A stretch of 64,000 bases of DNA from Rostrohypoxylon terebratum (lineage: Eukaryota; Ascomycota; Sordariomycetes; Xylariales; Hypoxylaceae). The translations under genes were made by a program, and so were the position numbers. Position 1 is the first letter of the stretch. Each line of letters starts with the position of its first letter. Where the stretch lies: positions 1 through 64,000 of the forward strand of contig MU385970.1 in NCBI GenBank assembly GCA_022497145.1, given 5' to 3'. The notes beneath the pieces are model-generated. The model saw nothing but the letters and a program-made list of their open reading frames with translations. It did not search any database and was not told the origin of the DNA. Below are positions 48,681 through 59,740 of the stretch, one piece after another.

Positions 48681-50134
48681 AATCGAATGTCAACATCCTC
48701 TGATTTGACAACGTTCGTATTCTAAAACAACTGGATAGCCTCGTTGTCGCCTTACTATTCATGGAGCTGTCACCTGAGAGGTACCTATGCAGCCATACTA
48801 CCACAATAGGATTCAAAGAATCGCTTGATTAGTAATATGACATGTAGGGCTCGGCGATGAAGGTGGCGAACATCCTCATACGAGACAAGACCTACGAAAC
48901 GAGGCGCCAACCACTACTAGATGTACGTAATATTTCGCATTTGTCAAGCAAGCCGTCCGGGGAAGGGGAGAGGCGGAGATACGCAGTCGAGTCCGGGGGA
49001 CGAATAGGATATAGTGGACAAGTCGGCATCAACCGCATAACCGCACAAGAGACACACCTCGTTCCATATCAGGCCAGGATGAGAGGATATCTAGGATATA
49101 CATAGGTAGTATGTGTTGGTGGGGTTACTCTACGCAAAGCGCTGCGCGTTCTACGAATTAGCATGTGAGCCTATTATCTTCTTGGAATAGATTTGTAACC
49201 CTAGACTGGGCGAGGAACGTAGATAGGACGACGCGAGATAGGGTTGGGTTGCTTCTATGCATCTTGGTATCAAAAGCGGCAAATAAATGCGTTGATCGTA
49301 ACACTAGAGGAACAAGAGTTCCGTATGGCGATGATTGCGCAACCTATTGCTGTTTAATTGATGAGAGGGGGGCACCTTGAGCCTTAAGGGGATCTAGACG
49401 TTGTCCTAACAGAACGCCTAGAATCCGACCATTCTAGGGGGTTGGTTCGGCGACGCCCTTATGCCCTTCGAAGGGAGGGACCGGAACCGACGACATTGGA
49501 AATCGACATTGGCGCGTTACTACTAGGGAAAGGATTATAGGATTGCAACAATCAACCCAACGAGAGCATTGTGTATGAAAAGGTTGCAGGATTGTCTCAT
49601 CGAGAGGCAAACTTACCCATGGCTCGGATACCAAAGACTCGTAAAGGAGGGCCGTTGTCGGAGTTCTTATCTTGACCAGATTCGCGAAGAGATCTGCCCA
49701 TTTTTAGAAGGCTAGAAGAAATACTCACCCGTTTTTTATGCGTCGTATGCATCGGAATTAAATAAATTGTATCCTTTTTGGCGGTGTTCAAGTAAAGTCA
49801 GGAATATTGAATACCATCTGCATGATACTAATATAATACCGGAGAAAAAAAAAAGATAACGAACTGCAAACAAATAAAAAGACGAGCGATCGCGGTGTAT
49901 GATTAGAAAGGGAAAAAAAGAAGTTTTGTCTAGAATTGTCGGCATCCGAGTGAGCGCCTTCGGGCATTTAAAGGATTGTCAAATAAGAGGGTCTAGACTG
50001 TCTAGACTGTGGCTGGGCACTGCAGATCAGATTTCATGATCTTGAACGTTGATCGTGCAACCAAGTGTACTAAACACCAACAACTCTCAACTATACCTAG
50101 CCAAGCCATATCGGGAGTCTTTGTCGAGCGGCGC

Positions 50135-50338
50135 CTAGACCAGACAGATGCAGGCCAGAGCCGACAGGGGGAGAGGGTAAGACAGACATTCATAGCAACC
50201 ACTAAATAATAGTATGCCTATCCTGTTCTCTCTCACCGTCGCCATAGCTGCCTCGAATATGCGAGGCAACGTATGTGATTTTCTTCCCTCTCCCCAAGCA
50301 TTATTTAGTCTGCCAGCCTGTCTGCCTGTCTGGTCTAG
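50135..50338. repeat. nested inverted repeat, MITE-like candidate
   Basis: A perfect 13-base inverted pair, CTAGACCAGACAG at 50135-50147 and its complement at 50326-50338, bounds a 204-base segment. Inside it is a second perfect 10-base pair (50201-50210 with 50300-50309) and a 7-base-stem hairpin with a 6-base loop (50249-50268). I see no clear target-site duplication at the ends and no coding capacity. It could be the relic of a small inverted-repeat element or a structured non-coding RNA. Confidence 0.4.
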
Positions 50339-50977
50339 AGCATCATCCCCATTGGACTACTCCATACATACCCGAACCTTTTCTTCCATCAAATAAAAAT
50401 TTCAAGAGACGTTACCTGGGGAGAGGTTGAAAATTTTTTTCTTCTTCTCTTCTCCTGAAAGCCCCTTGGTAGAGCCTCTAGCTTTCTAGCCTTCTAGGGA
50501 CGAAGCCCCACCATTAAGGACGCTCTCCTGGCGTTCGCGTCAGCTTTTCTACCCTTAACCCCGGTCGACGAGCAAGGTCGGGCTGGCGGGCTGGCTGGCA
50601 TAGAGCTATGGCCAAGTGGTGATCCGTCTCTGTCGACAGGGTGTGGGACAGGGGTGGTGAGGTATGGGTAGTATTCGCGAACCAAACTACTGCAGCTCGG
50701 TAAAAGCCAAGATAAAATCGTAGCAGCAAATCAGGAGATGCTACGCTACCTACCTAGGTACCTACCTAAATAACCCCCATGCTCGAATGCTTGAATTTGG
50801 TGCTGCAACTGCTGCAAGAACTTTTTTTTACGCACATTCAGATAAGGAAGCGCCAGCAGCTCTAGATGCGCATGTCCATGTAACGGCGCACGCAGGGTCC
50901 CCGACACCGCGTAACCGCCATCGAATTCCCGGAGACGCGACGGGCGACTGCGGGCTCAGACCTCTGTACAGTGTATG

Positions 50978-51012
50978 TATGTCTGGTATGTCTGGTATGT
51001 CTGGTATGTCTA
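50978..51012. repeat. 9-bp tandem repeat (TGGTATGTC)
   Basis: Three perfect copies of TGGTATGTC flanked by partial ones (GTATGTATGTC before, TAG after). Confidence 0.9.
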
Positions 51013-51683
51013 GTAATGTACATAGTACCCTCTAAAGCGCTGATCAGATAACGAGTCGCAAGGCTCGGCGATCCAATATGCACTATGTATGTATGGTATG
51101 TATGATACATATGGAAAGCGTCTGTCGGTTTTATGTAAGTCGAGGCATGAAACCACTGGCGACTCAATCAAGTCTTTGCAGGCCTCACGGTATGGGATAT
51201 ACTGCTGTGTAAGGGACGGACTTGGCTACCGTTTGATGAACAGACTCCTGCAGCTCAATAAATCTATAGACGGGAAGAATGGTAGCGGATAGGAGGATGT
51301 GGGCCAGTCGATATGCAGGAATCTCTTTTTCAGACGCCTCGGACGTAGATCAACGCAGCGTGTATGCATGAGCAGCCACGATTGCGTGTGATACTACTAT
51401 GTAGGACCTAGGTATGTAGATGTACGTACATACTCTACCGGCCTGTCGCGATCTCGACTAGGTAAACCGTAATAGTTACCCATGAACCTAGGTACAATAC
51501 ATCCACTAGTACCCAGGTCCTAGGTCCTATTATGTTGCCGCCGTCCTGAGGCAAAGCTTCGCTTGCAGATTTTGCAGATTGAGAACGCCGGAGTGCTTCA
51601 ATATAGTACATACCACATGTATCACTAGAAGCTAGAAAGTAGCCGATTCAAATTCTTACATAGTACACCACAGAACCGTCCGC

Positions 51684-51707
51684 TACCTAGGTCCTAGGTC
51701 CTAGGTA
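51684..51707. repeat. triple CCTAGG palindromic element
   Basis: Three CCTAGG cores separated by TC inside a TACC...GGTA frame over 24 bases. This is the longest clean copy of the dispersed palindrome in the window. Confidence 0.85.
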
Positions 51708-52468
51708 AAAGTTAGAGGCTATCGAGAGCTGAACTCGCTAGTTAGTTTCGCGATTAGTGATGGCTGCTTTTAGTCCGAGACTACTCGATATGGCACGCCG
51801 CGCCACGCCACGCCATCCATCTCTCAACGATACGAAGTTTATCTGCGCCGTCCGCCAGTCCGGTGATTTTAATCATGAATAGTACATACATGACTGAAAA
51901 GATATCGGTATGCATCCGGACATGATACGGTGGCTGCGTAAGTTATAGGCAGAGGGAATTATAGTTGAAGCATGTCATCTTTCCATGTTCGACCATTAAG
52001 GTTGCGTCGACGCCGAATACCAATACCACCGTTGCTCTTAATCTCTTAGGAATGTGTAGCTTGTAACTTTAGACACAGATATGTGTGACGATAGTGCAGG
52101 AATAGTAATGGAACACAATCCTAGATACAATCCTAGATACATAAGCGGAAGAGTAGCGAGAGAGTCATACATACGTAGTAGAGGTATTAACACTACGGAT
52201 TTCCCGGTAAGTCATCAATACGCCCGGGGTTTCTAGAATCGATTTTTTAAAAGAGATGTGATAAAAGAGGTTGTTGAAGAATGATCTGAGCTTTGGAATT
52301 CGTAAGAGGAAACAATCTTCAATATCTCCGTCGAACTGTATCACATATGCTTACCACGATAGGAAGATTCGAAAGACGCTAACAATGTTTGCCTAGTTTG
52401 CCTAGTAGTCTAGATCAGATGAACTTTAGAGGGAAAAACAGCCGCGATGGGTAGGACGGCACGGTGAC

Positions 52469-52525
52469 GGGGGGACGGGGGGTACGGAAGGGGAAGTGGA
52501 CGGGAAGTGGACGGGAAAAGGGGAA
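52469..52525 (+). repeat. G-rich run, G-quadruplex candidate
   Basis: Six runs of three to six G (two runs of six, then four, three, three and four) are separated by loops of about 2-8 bases, within a longer purine-rich tract ending near 52540. It is in non-coding sequence. Confidence 0.55.
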
Positions 52526-52718
52526 CGAGGAACGAGGCTAACGATTACATACATAGTACAGGATGTCGAATTTACTAATAACTAATAATAAATAGCTGAA
52601 GCACGTTGGAGCCTCTCTCTCCAAACTTTCAAGCTCTCACCAACCGGGTATTTCACTAGGTCCTTTTATTAGTGATCGCCTTAATTGCCACTTCTATACA
52701 GCATAGTGCATGCCTACC

Positions 52719-52760
52719 TAGCAGCCTGGCAGCCTGGCAGCCTAGTTCCTAGTTCCTAGT
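52719..52760. repeat. 8-9-bp tandem repeats (GCAGCCTG, CCTAGTT)
   Basis: Three copies of a GCAGCCTG unit run into two to three copies of a CTAGTTC unit, two arrays abutting each other. Confidence 0.75.
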
Positions 52761-53614
52761 GGCCTAGCATTTTATAAACTCTTTACCCTTTAGCCTTTAC
52801 CCTTCGATGGCGGATGCAGCTCTTTTCTAGTTTCCTAGGCACGCACACAGACGCCAAAACCTCCTTGAAACGAGATGAGTCTCCTCCAATAGAATAGTTG
52901 AAATGTTTCGTCGTACGTACAGTAAGTCGAGGCGTGCTTATGTAGGCACATATGTGCTCCGATCGAAAGGATTCAACCGATTCAACACACCTACATAGAT
53001 ATACATAGTAGACGTCTAAGTTGGAGATTTATTGCGTGGGTCGCCACCATCACCGTCACTATGTATCATTGCCAACGCCGTTTTTACTTGTTTCTCAAGT
53101 ACGTCAAGAGAACGAGAGGGGTGTTCATCGATCGGATTGATCAATTGATATCTGGGATGACATTTAATATGAAAAGACTGCATGATCCTGCTGATGATGG
53201 CCTGTGTTCTTGCATGCGCATTGCGTCTCTTCGAAAAAAAGAAAAACGAAGAGAGGGAGATGGGGAGAGGGAGAGATGATGGCAGGATTGACCAATGTGA
53301 TATCGAAGCCGGAGATAACACAAGGTATATTCCCTACGTCATGACCGGTAATGGTGAACCGTGATACAAAGTGAGAATGTTCAATGTTGCTACTAGCGTA
53401 CTAGCCCTGGAGATAAATGTCTTTGACCGTTTCGGGTCCAGCGTGGTAGTAGTAGTAGTTGCTCGCACGAGTGTTTAATCCCCTATTAGTACCCACCCGG
53501 TTCTAGCTTCCAGAGCCTTGCGAGTTCCACCCTCCGATCCTGGTCCCTTGTCATTGACCCCTGTCCCTGTTTCCTATCTTCCTCATCCTTACGCTTATTA
53601 TTCGCGGCTTACCT

Positions 53615-53640
53615 AGGTAGACGAGGTAGACGAGGTAGAC
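53615..53640. repeat. 9-bp tandem repeat (AGACGAGGT)
   Basis: Nearly three copies of a 9-base AGACGAGGT unit directly after a CCTAGGTAG motif. Confidence 0.8.
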
Positions 53641-53768
53641 AGTGGCACCTTCATACGCTAGACTGTGCTGGGCTCAACTAAAACAACTTCGAGGTCGGTC
53701 GAGGTCGGATAGCGATTCTCAGCCAAAGGTGTACGGGTGTATGCCATGCCATATGGGTGTATGGGTTT

Positions 53769-53808
53769 ATTGGCGTATTGGCGTGTTGGCGTATTGGCCG
53801 TATTGGCA
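53769..53808. repeat. 8-bp tandem repeat (ATTGGCGT)
   Basis: About five units of an 8-base ATTGGCGT repeat with single changes and one added base. Confidence 0.75.
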
Positions 53809-55100
53809 TGTAGCGCATTGGTGGTGTATGGCACCCGTGTGTCCCGTATGTACCTCATATATACGTAGGAGTAGGCATGTCAACTGGTACATGATGTATG
53901 CTTTCTTGCAGATGGCCCCATCGTCGTTTGATATTGCTCTAGGCAACGGGGGATAGGGACGGATGCATTGGACACAACTGATAGATATTATAATTCTCGC
54001 TTTCTCCCACTCGCTTTCGCTAGTGCAGGATCATCGTGTATCGAGAGCTCTGTTTGTTGGCGATGTTGGTGATGTCTACTAATATCCGTAGTCTGTGTAA
54101 GAAATTCGTATTTCACGTAGGAGGGTACTTGGTAGGGTACTTAGTAAGGTAGGGAGAGTGCTGGGGAGAGTGAGGCAAGGCAAGGTATCCGACAACGGTG
54201 TCTCGTCCAAATCTTACTCAGTATCACAGCTATGTACGTATTGTGACTCTAGAGATGTCAGTGTGTAACAAACTGTGTAATTACAACACTAAGACTGTAT
54301 AACAATTGATTATGACTACTATGTATGCTGTAGTATAGCAGCAAGCTTTCTACTGATAAACACATAAACCTTCCCTAAACTTACTCAAGAACAAACTAGT
54401 AGTATCACGTATGAAAGGAGCGGGTAATAAACTATAATATGTTTAGCACTAAATAGTACTTAGTTACCTAGTAATGTGGTTATGGCTTTTCGAACCGGAG
54501 ATGTTGATATTGGACCGTGATACTTCTTTCCCTTCCTTTTTTAATGTACTCAACCTGCTCAACACAGCTTATGGGATCAATTGATGTCTTTACGACTCGG
54601 GCATATCAAACAGCAGCTGGGTTGTCAGGTTTTTTACAGTGTGAATAAAATTTCTTTATTGTGCGTCCAATGATGCTATCAGTCCGTCGGGTCTCGCACA
54701 TGTTGTTCTAAAAATCTCATTGGACACAAAATCAAGAACCCCTCCTAACCCCCGGCTCTCAATGGTCCATGTCCCTATCAACCATCAGCCATGGCCCCAT
54801 AAGTAGTGGCCATAGCTGTGCATGTCTAGGTAGTGATGCATAACCGGGGGGGGTGTTAAGTGTTAAGCCCAGTGGGTCAGCTACCTGGTACCAGCATTAT
54901 ACCCAGTATCCATCCCACTAATCCACTAAAGATCCATTGGCAAGAACTAAGCAGGTAGAGAGAAAAAAAACACTGCACCCGCCAAAAAAGTATGAGCCAG
55001 TGAACCCAGCACCGCTACATGTACGACCTCCTGGGCTATGCGTTACTTCGTACCCGTTCTAGTAGGTCTAAGGTCCACGGTGTTACTCAAAGTAAGGTGC

Positions 55101-55131
55101 TATGGACACTATGGGCACTATGGACACTATG
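55101..55131. repeat. 9-10-bp tandem repeat (TATGGACAC)
   Basis: Three copies of TATGGACAC, the middle one with a G substitution. Confidence 0.8.
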
Positions 55132-55191
55132 GAGGTAACTAGGTACCTATTTTTAATGTTGTATCCATCCTGCCGTCACTGCCATCTTTTG

Positions 55192-55245
55192 TATGTTGTA
55201 TATGTTGTATATGTTGTATATGTTGTATATGTTGTATATGTTGTA
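55192..55245. repeat. 9-bp tandem repeat (TATGTTGTA), six copies
   Basis: Six perfect head-to-tail copies of TATGTTGTA, the cleanest minisatellite in the window, immediately before CCTACCTAG. Confidence 0.95.
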
Positions 55246-55424
55246 CTACCTACCTAGTATACATACATAGCGCCTGCGTAGTCTGGTGTAGTAGGTAAGG
55301 TAGCGCACATTAGTGATCCCTGTCACCAATTACACCACTTGTTCGCCCCCCGCCGCCTCAACATTGGCTGCCACTGGTAACATTGGCCACTGAATTGAAT
55401 AAACCTAAGCTAATAGCCAACCCG

Positions 55425-57203
55425 CACCTCATCCGTGGCCGCCGACTTTTTGTGCCTTTCTTCCTCTCACCACCACAACAATCAACCACACATCTCACCA
55501 CTAAACCTCCCCCCTTCCCGCTTCCCGCTTCCTACAGTTCAAAGGCAGGCCTAGGATTGTAGAAGATTGCTCATTGCTTCCTCCACAATTCCTAATTCAT
55601 TCTTGCTCTGTTGCTTTTCGCTTTGCCGAACACGACAAGAGGAAAAAAAAGTAGCCTACTTTGCCATCGTGTGAATTTGACTTCGATCCGGAACCTGTGA
55701 ATCGACTGGTTGTATTTGTTTTTTTTAACGTCGATTCCGATTCCCGATCCCGTCATATTTACGCTTTACCATTCACTGTAGCCTTGACAGTTGATCGTCC
55801 CCTCCATCGCTGTCATTTCAACCAAAGGCTCGGGAACCACCATAGGACGAGAGAGAGAGAGAGAGAGAGAGTTGATAGTGATAGAACACTGGTACGTTAC
55901 TGGCTGACCTAGATTCTTCCGCACGACAAAGCTTATTGAACTCAAACAAAGGAACTATTTTGGAAAGAGTCCATACTCATCTCGGTATCTTACGTTTGGT
56001 CGACCCAGAAAACCCGACAAACAGCTCATAGGATTGCATTGCCTTTGTGCTTGTTGTCTTAGCATCCCATATCCGTGAAAATTCTAAATCTCCCCGGTTT
56101 CGACAACTTTTATTTTTTTGGCCACCACATATATTATACATTTCGGACCAATAAATACCATTCTTCTTCCTCCATATTTTCTGGAAACCTATCCAGCACT
56201 GGAATTTTTCCCTTCTCAGTGCCGAGCACCGCCAGTTGGTTGTGGAAGTAACGTCAGCAGAAGAGAGAGAGATATAAGCACTGTTGCTGAGATATTGCCT
56301 TTGCCTTTTCTCTTTCTTCCCTTCGACAACTTCGCAAGATAACTGGTTCTCCTGATTCCATGGGCGTTCTCTGAGTATTTCGGACCGCTCAATCCTGTTT
56401 GTGTAAGTCATCTTTTCTCCTATATGCTCGATTTGCTCTCTCTGCCCTCTTTTTGCCCAAGCTATTCCCCACTCCCAACATCGTGACCCGCATCTGCAGC
56501 TTCAGCCTCTTCTTGCCAACCACGTGGAGAGGAATATGTGAGACAACAAAAACCAGGAGGAGATGGGTTGGGTTGGGGTTGGGTTGGGTATGGAGAAATA
56601 TTGATTTTCGACTCCGTCACCTCTGACAACGCCACACGCCCCGGATTGTCTCATTCCATGAGCTCTCCCGCGTTCCCGCTGTCCCGCTTTCCCCTCAATC
56701 ACCCTACATATTGACCATGCTGGGTCTATCCTTTAAAATGACTTGTGCTGCCCGATGCTTTTTTGGTCTTGCTGTTGCTTCCGTTGTCTGTTGAATCGTC
56801 ACTGCCGTTTTCCTTGTTCTTCGTTAGACAGCTGTGCGGAAGAGTCAGAAGCCGCAGGCCACGGGACAGCTCCGATAGCGAACCTCAAGTTGTATCATGG
56901 AAACTTGGTCCGAGTCGAACAATGCTAATAGAACCTTCCGCTTTCTCAGGTTTCTGCGAGTACCCAATCGCTCCTACACTATCAAAAGACGCCGTTACTG
57001 TTACTGCCACCTCCATCGCTGCTAGGCCTGACTTGCGGCTCGAGGGTTGGTGGAGAAGAATATTTCCCTGCTTTCCTCGTCTGAAATCCGTCGTCCCTAA
57101 GCTTAAGTCTAGCAGCACTACGCCTGCGGACGCTTCCCCTCTCCCTTCTACCCCCCTCATCTCTCCAGTTTCTCCAGATACGCAGCAACCCGAATCTTTG
57201 GGA
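55425..57203 (+). promoter_or_regulatory. long 5' leader and promoter of the PP1 regulatory subunit gene
   Basis: A C/T-rich stretch with CACCACCACAAC and CCTTCCCGCTTCC blocks at about 55440-55530 is the likely transcription start area. A (GA)n run is at 55848-55871. A strong donor GTAAGT at 56403 can pair with the acceptor TTTCTCAG ending at 56949, which has a GCTAAT branch-like sequence before it. This would be a leader intron of 547 nt that removes the ATG at 56922. From 56950 the first ATG is then the coding start at 57204. Several small open frames in the leader could act as upstream ORFs. Confidence 0.4.
55848..55871. repeat. (GA)n microsatellite
   Basis: About twelve GA dinucleotides in a row in the probable leader of the PP1 regulatory subunit gene. 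Confidence 0.9.
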
Positions 57204-59740
57204 ATGCCTTACACACCTCCGTCCCACCGTTCTCCCGCCCCCTCAGCGCCCCCATCTCCCGAAGTTAGTCGTAGGTCCTCCTTCAACTCTCAGACCCCCA
57301 CAACGCCGAAGCCGGTTCTACCGCGGTCGTCCTCCTACCTCTCCAGACATCGGCGGACGCCCTCCGCCGGGAGCATATCGTCGAACACAACACCGATCAC
57401 AATCAAGCCCTTGCAACCATCAGATGGTCCGACTCCGGATATAACCCCTCCAGGGACATCAGATAACTTGAAGGGTATGGTAGCATCCCTGGCCACTCCG
57501 GTCAGACAATCCCCCCCTCCTGTTGCTGACAGGCAAACGATGCCTCCAGGGGCTATCATCTCGCCCCCGGAGTCGTCTAGTGAAGATGAAGGGTCCCCGG
57601 AGTCCGAGAAGCGGGGAAGGGAGATCGAGAACATCAAGGAGCTGAAGGAAGCTATCAGCGCAATACCGCTCCACCGGGCACCATCCCCTGTCCGATCTTC
57701 GTCCGCAGACATGTTCCTCCTCCCCAAGCCTAAGAACCTAACCGGAGAGTCGCGGCAATCGTTGCTTAGTGCTAACTTGCCCGCTCTCACCACTTCCGCC
57801 CGCAAGATCTCGCACTCGAGGTCGAACACCGACACTCATATCTATATATCCAAGTCGGAAGAGATATCGATCACTACGTCTGAGGAAGGGTCTGAGCAAG
57901 ACGAACCTGTGAAGAAGCCGCAGATGGTTCGGAAGAAGTCGGGTGAGCTCGTTCGGCCGGCGTTGCGTGGACAGAGGCGGCCCTCGAGTATGCCGGGAAC
58001 ACCAACCTTCTCGAAGGCTGTACACTTCGACTCCCACCTCGAACACGTGAGGCATTTCCTGCAGGTTGATCGGCCGCTCGCCGTCAGTGCCGGTTCTTCT
58101 CCCGTCGAGGCTTACGAGAGTGAAACCGAATACCCCTTTGGATTTGAAGAGAAGGCTAGCCCGCGGTCGCCGCCATTCGAATGGGAACTTGTCGTCCACA
58201 ACTTTCCCGCAGATACTCCGATTCGCAAGGCTCTCCCTATCCGGGTGGAAAGAGTGTGGATGTCTCCGGACCAGAAGTGTCTGATAGGGTCGGTTGCGGT
58301 AGCCAATTTGGCTTTCCAAAAGGCGGTCGTGTGCAGGTTCACGTTCGACTACTGGAAGACAACCTCGGAAGTAGCTGCCGAATACCAGCACGAGATCGCC
58401 CGACCGCGGGGCACCGAGATCGGTCACGACCGCTTCCAATTCAGTCTCAAACTGTCCGATTTCGCCAATCTCGAATCTAAGACCCTATTCTTCTGCGTCC
58501 GATATACTGTCAACTCCGTCGAGTACTGGGACAACAATGACAGCCTCAACTTCCAAGTCGACTTCCGAAAGAAGATGTTGCCCGTCAATGGCAAGAAAGG
58601 TGTCCAGCCTGCCTCTTCCCGACCCGTTAGCACTCTACCGCGCAGTAATCGTCGACCTAGCCCCTCGACGGCCGTGCGGCCGGTGTCTATGCCCGTCGGC
58701 TCTTTGGATGACTTTGGGCATGACTCGAAATTTTCTAAGTTTGACAAGTCGTCTTTGCACGAAGTCCTTGGAGATTCGGGACCAGCTCTACGTCTCAAGA
58801 ATTCGAAGTCAACGTCTAGCTTGCCTAGCGATAACTTGCCAAGTCGGTTGTCAGCCCCGAGCGGTCAGGCTTTTGCCAATCGGTACGACTTCAGCGCCTC
58901 ATTGAATGCCGCAAAGCAGGCTCGCCGGGAGTCGAGCCAGCAGGGCGACGGTCTGTACATGAAGTCTAATAAGAAGCCTTCTTTCGGCCTTGCCCCTGCT
59001 GCCCAGGTGTCGAGGGAATCCCAGGCCAATCCGGCCCGCTACGTTCCTTCGGCTCCGGCTGCTTCCGGTCCGCGAGCAACTACTGCTCATGGCCCTCCCG
59101 GTACGAGCTCTCCTGCTGCGGCCAGCATAGCATCGGCTTCGTACGAAGAGATTCTCAACAAATATTGCTTTGTACGTACATCCCGCGAAAGCTTGGCCTC
59201 TCGTCGAAACGGGAACCACGCATAGAGACAAGAATTAACCCACGTGACTTTGACTGACCTTTCTATTCGCTATAGTTCAACGGTTCAAAGCAATCTAGCC
59301 CCCAGTTGAAGGATGGAGCCATGCGGACTGGTCGATACGACGGAGTGGATTCGCCATCCAATAGCACGAACAGTAGCAACTCGAGCTCGAACGCCAGTCC
59401 CAGTGTAGCTGATCAGCCGCGTCACCACCAGGATACTGCGATCCACCACTCGCTTCGACAGAACTTGGGCCCGTATTTTGCTAACGGGTACATGCCGGCC
59501 ATCGGCGGTTCCCCAGCAGAATCTCCGCTGTCGCAACCGCCTATCAACCCGCCTACCTCGGGTACCCCGAAGGATCAGGCGGCGTCTCCCGGTTCGATGG
59601 CTAGCTTCTTCCCTCTTGCTGGTACTGGTACGTCCTCAGACAGGCCCCCTGCCGACCTTGCTCCTTTCCACGCCCAGTTTGCTCAAGATCGTTTCCCGTT
59701 CGCATCAGACACTTATACTGCGACAGCAATTAGAGGTTGA
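57204..59740 (+). CDS. CBM21 protein phosphatase 1 regulatory subunit (Gac1/Pig1 type)
   Basis: Exons 57204-59171 and 59276-59740 give 810 residues. The 104-nt intron has a GTACGT donor and a GACTGAC branch sequence. A Ser/Pro-rich disordered N-terminus is followed by a PP1-docking RVxF-type motif KAVHF at residues 271-275, then a CBM21 carbohydrate-binding domain from about FEWELVV (325) to the WDNN motif at 442. The rest is disordered with Asn/Ser-rich stretches. Family knowledge: Gac1-type subunits bring PP1 to glycogen and activate glycogen synthase. The start MPYTPPSHRSP matches how I remember related fungal proteins beginning. An in-frame ATG at 56922 would add 94 residues, but it is removed if the leader intron 56403-56949 is spliced. 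It acts in the cytosol at glycogen particles. Confidence 0.88.

Larger units (their letters stand above)
39844..55424. other. 15.6 kb gene-poor region
   Basis: No gene could be assembled on either strand. The longest open frames (about 80-120 codons, for example 41503-41739, 45193-45537, 47453-47821 and 53016-53321) lack motifs and splice partners. The stretch is rich in CCTAGG palindromes, short tandem arrays, a nested inverted repeat at 50135-50338 and a G-rich run at 52469-52525. Base composition in lines I counted is near half G+C, so it is not an AT-rich, heavily RIP-mutated block of the classical kind. Confidence 0.5.

Noticed and set aside
57335..58439. Long minus-strand frames (166 and 233 codons) opposite the PP1 regulatory subunit
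   Set aside because: They are antisense shadows of a real exon with strong codon bias. The plus strand has CBM21 and the RVxF motif.
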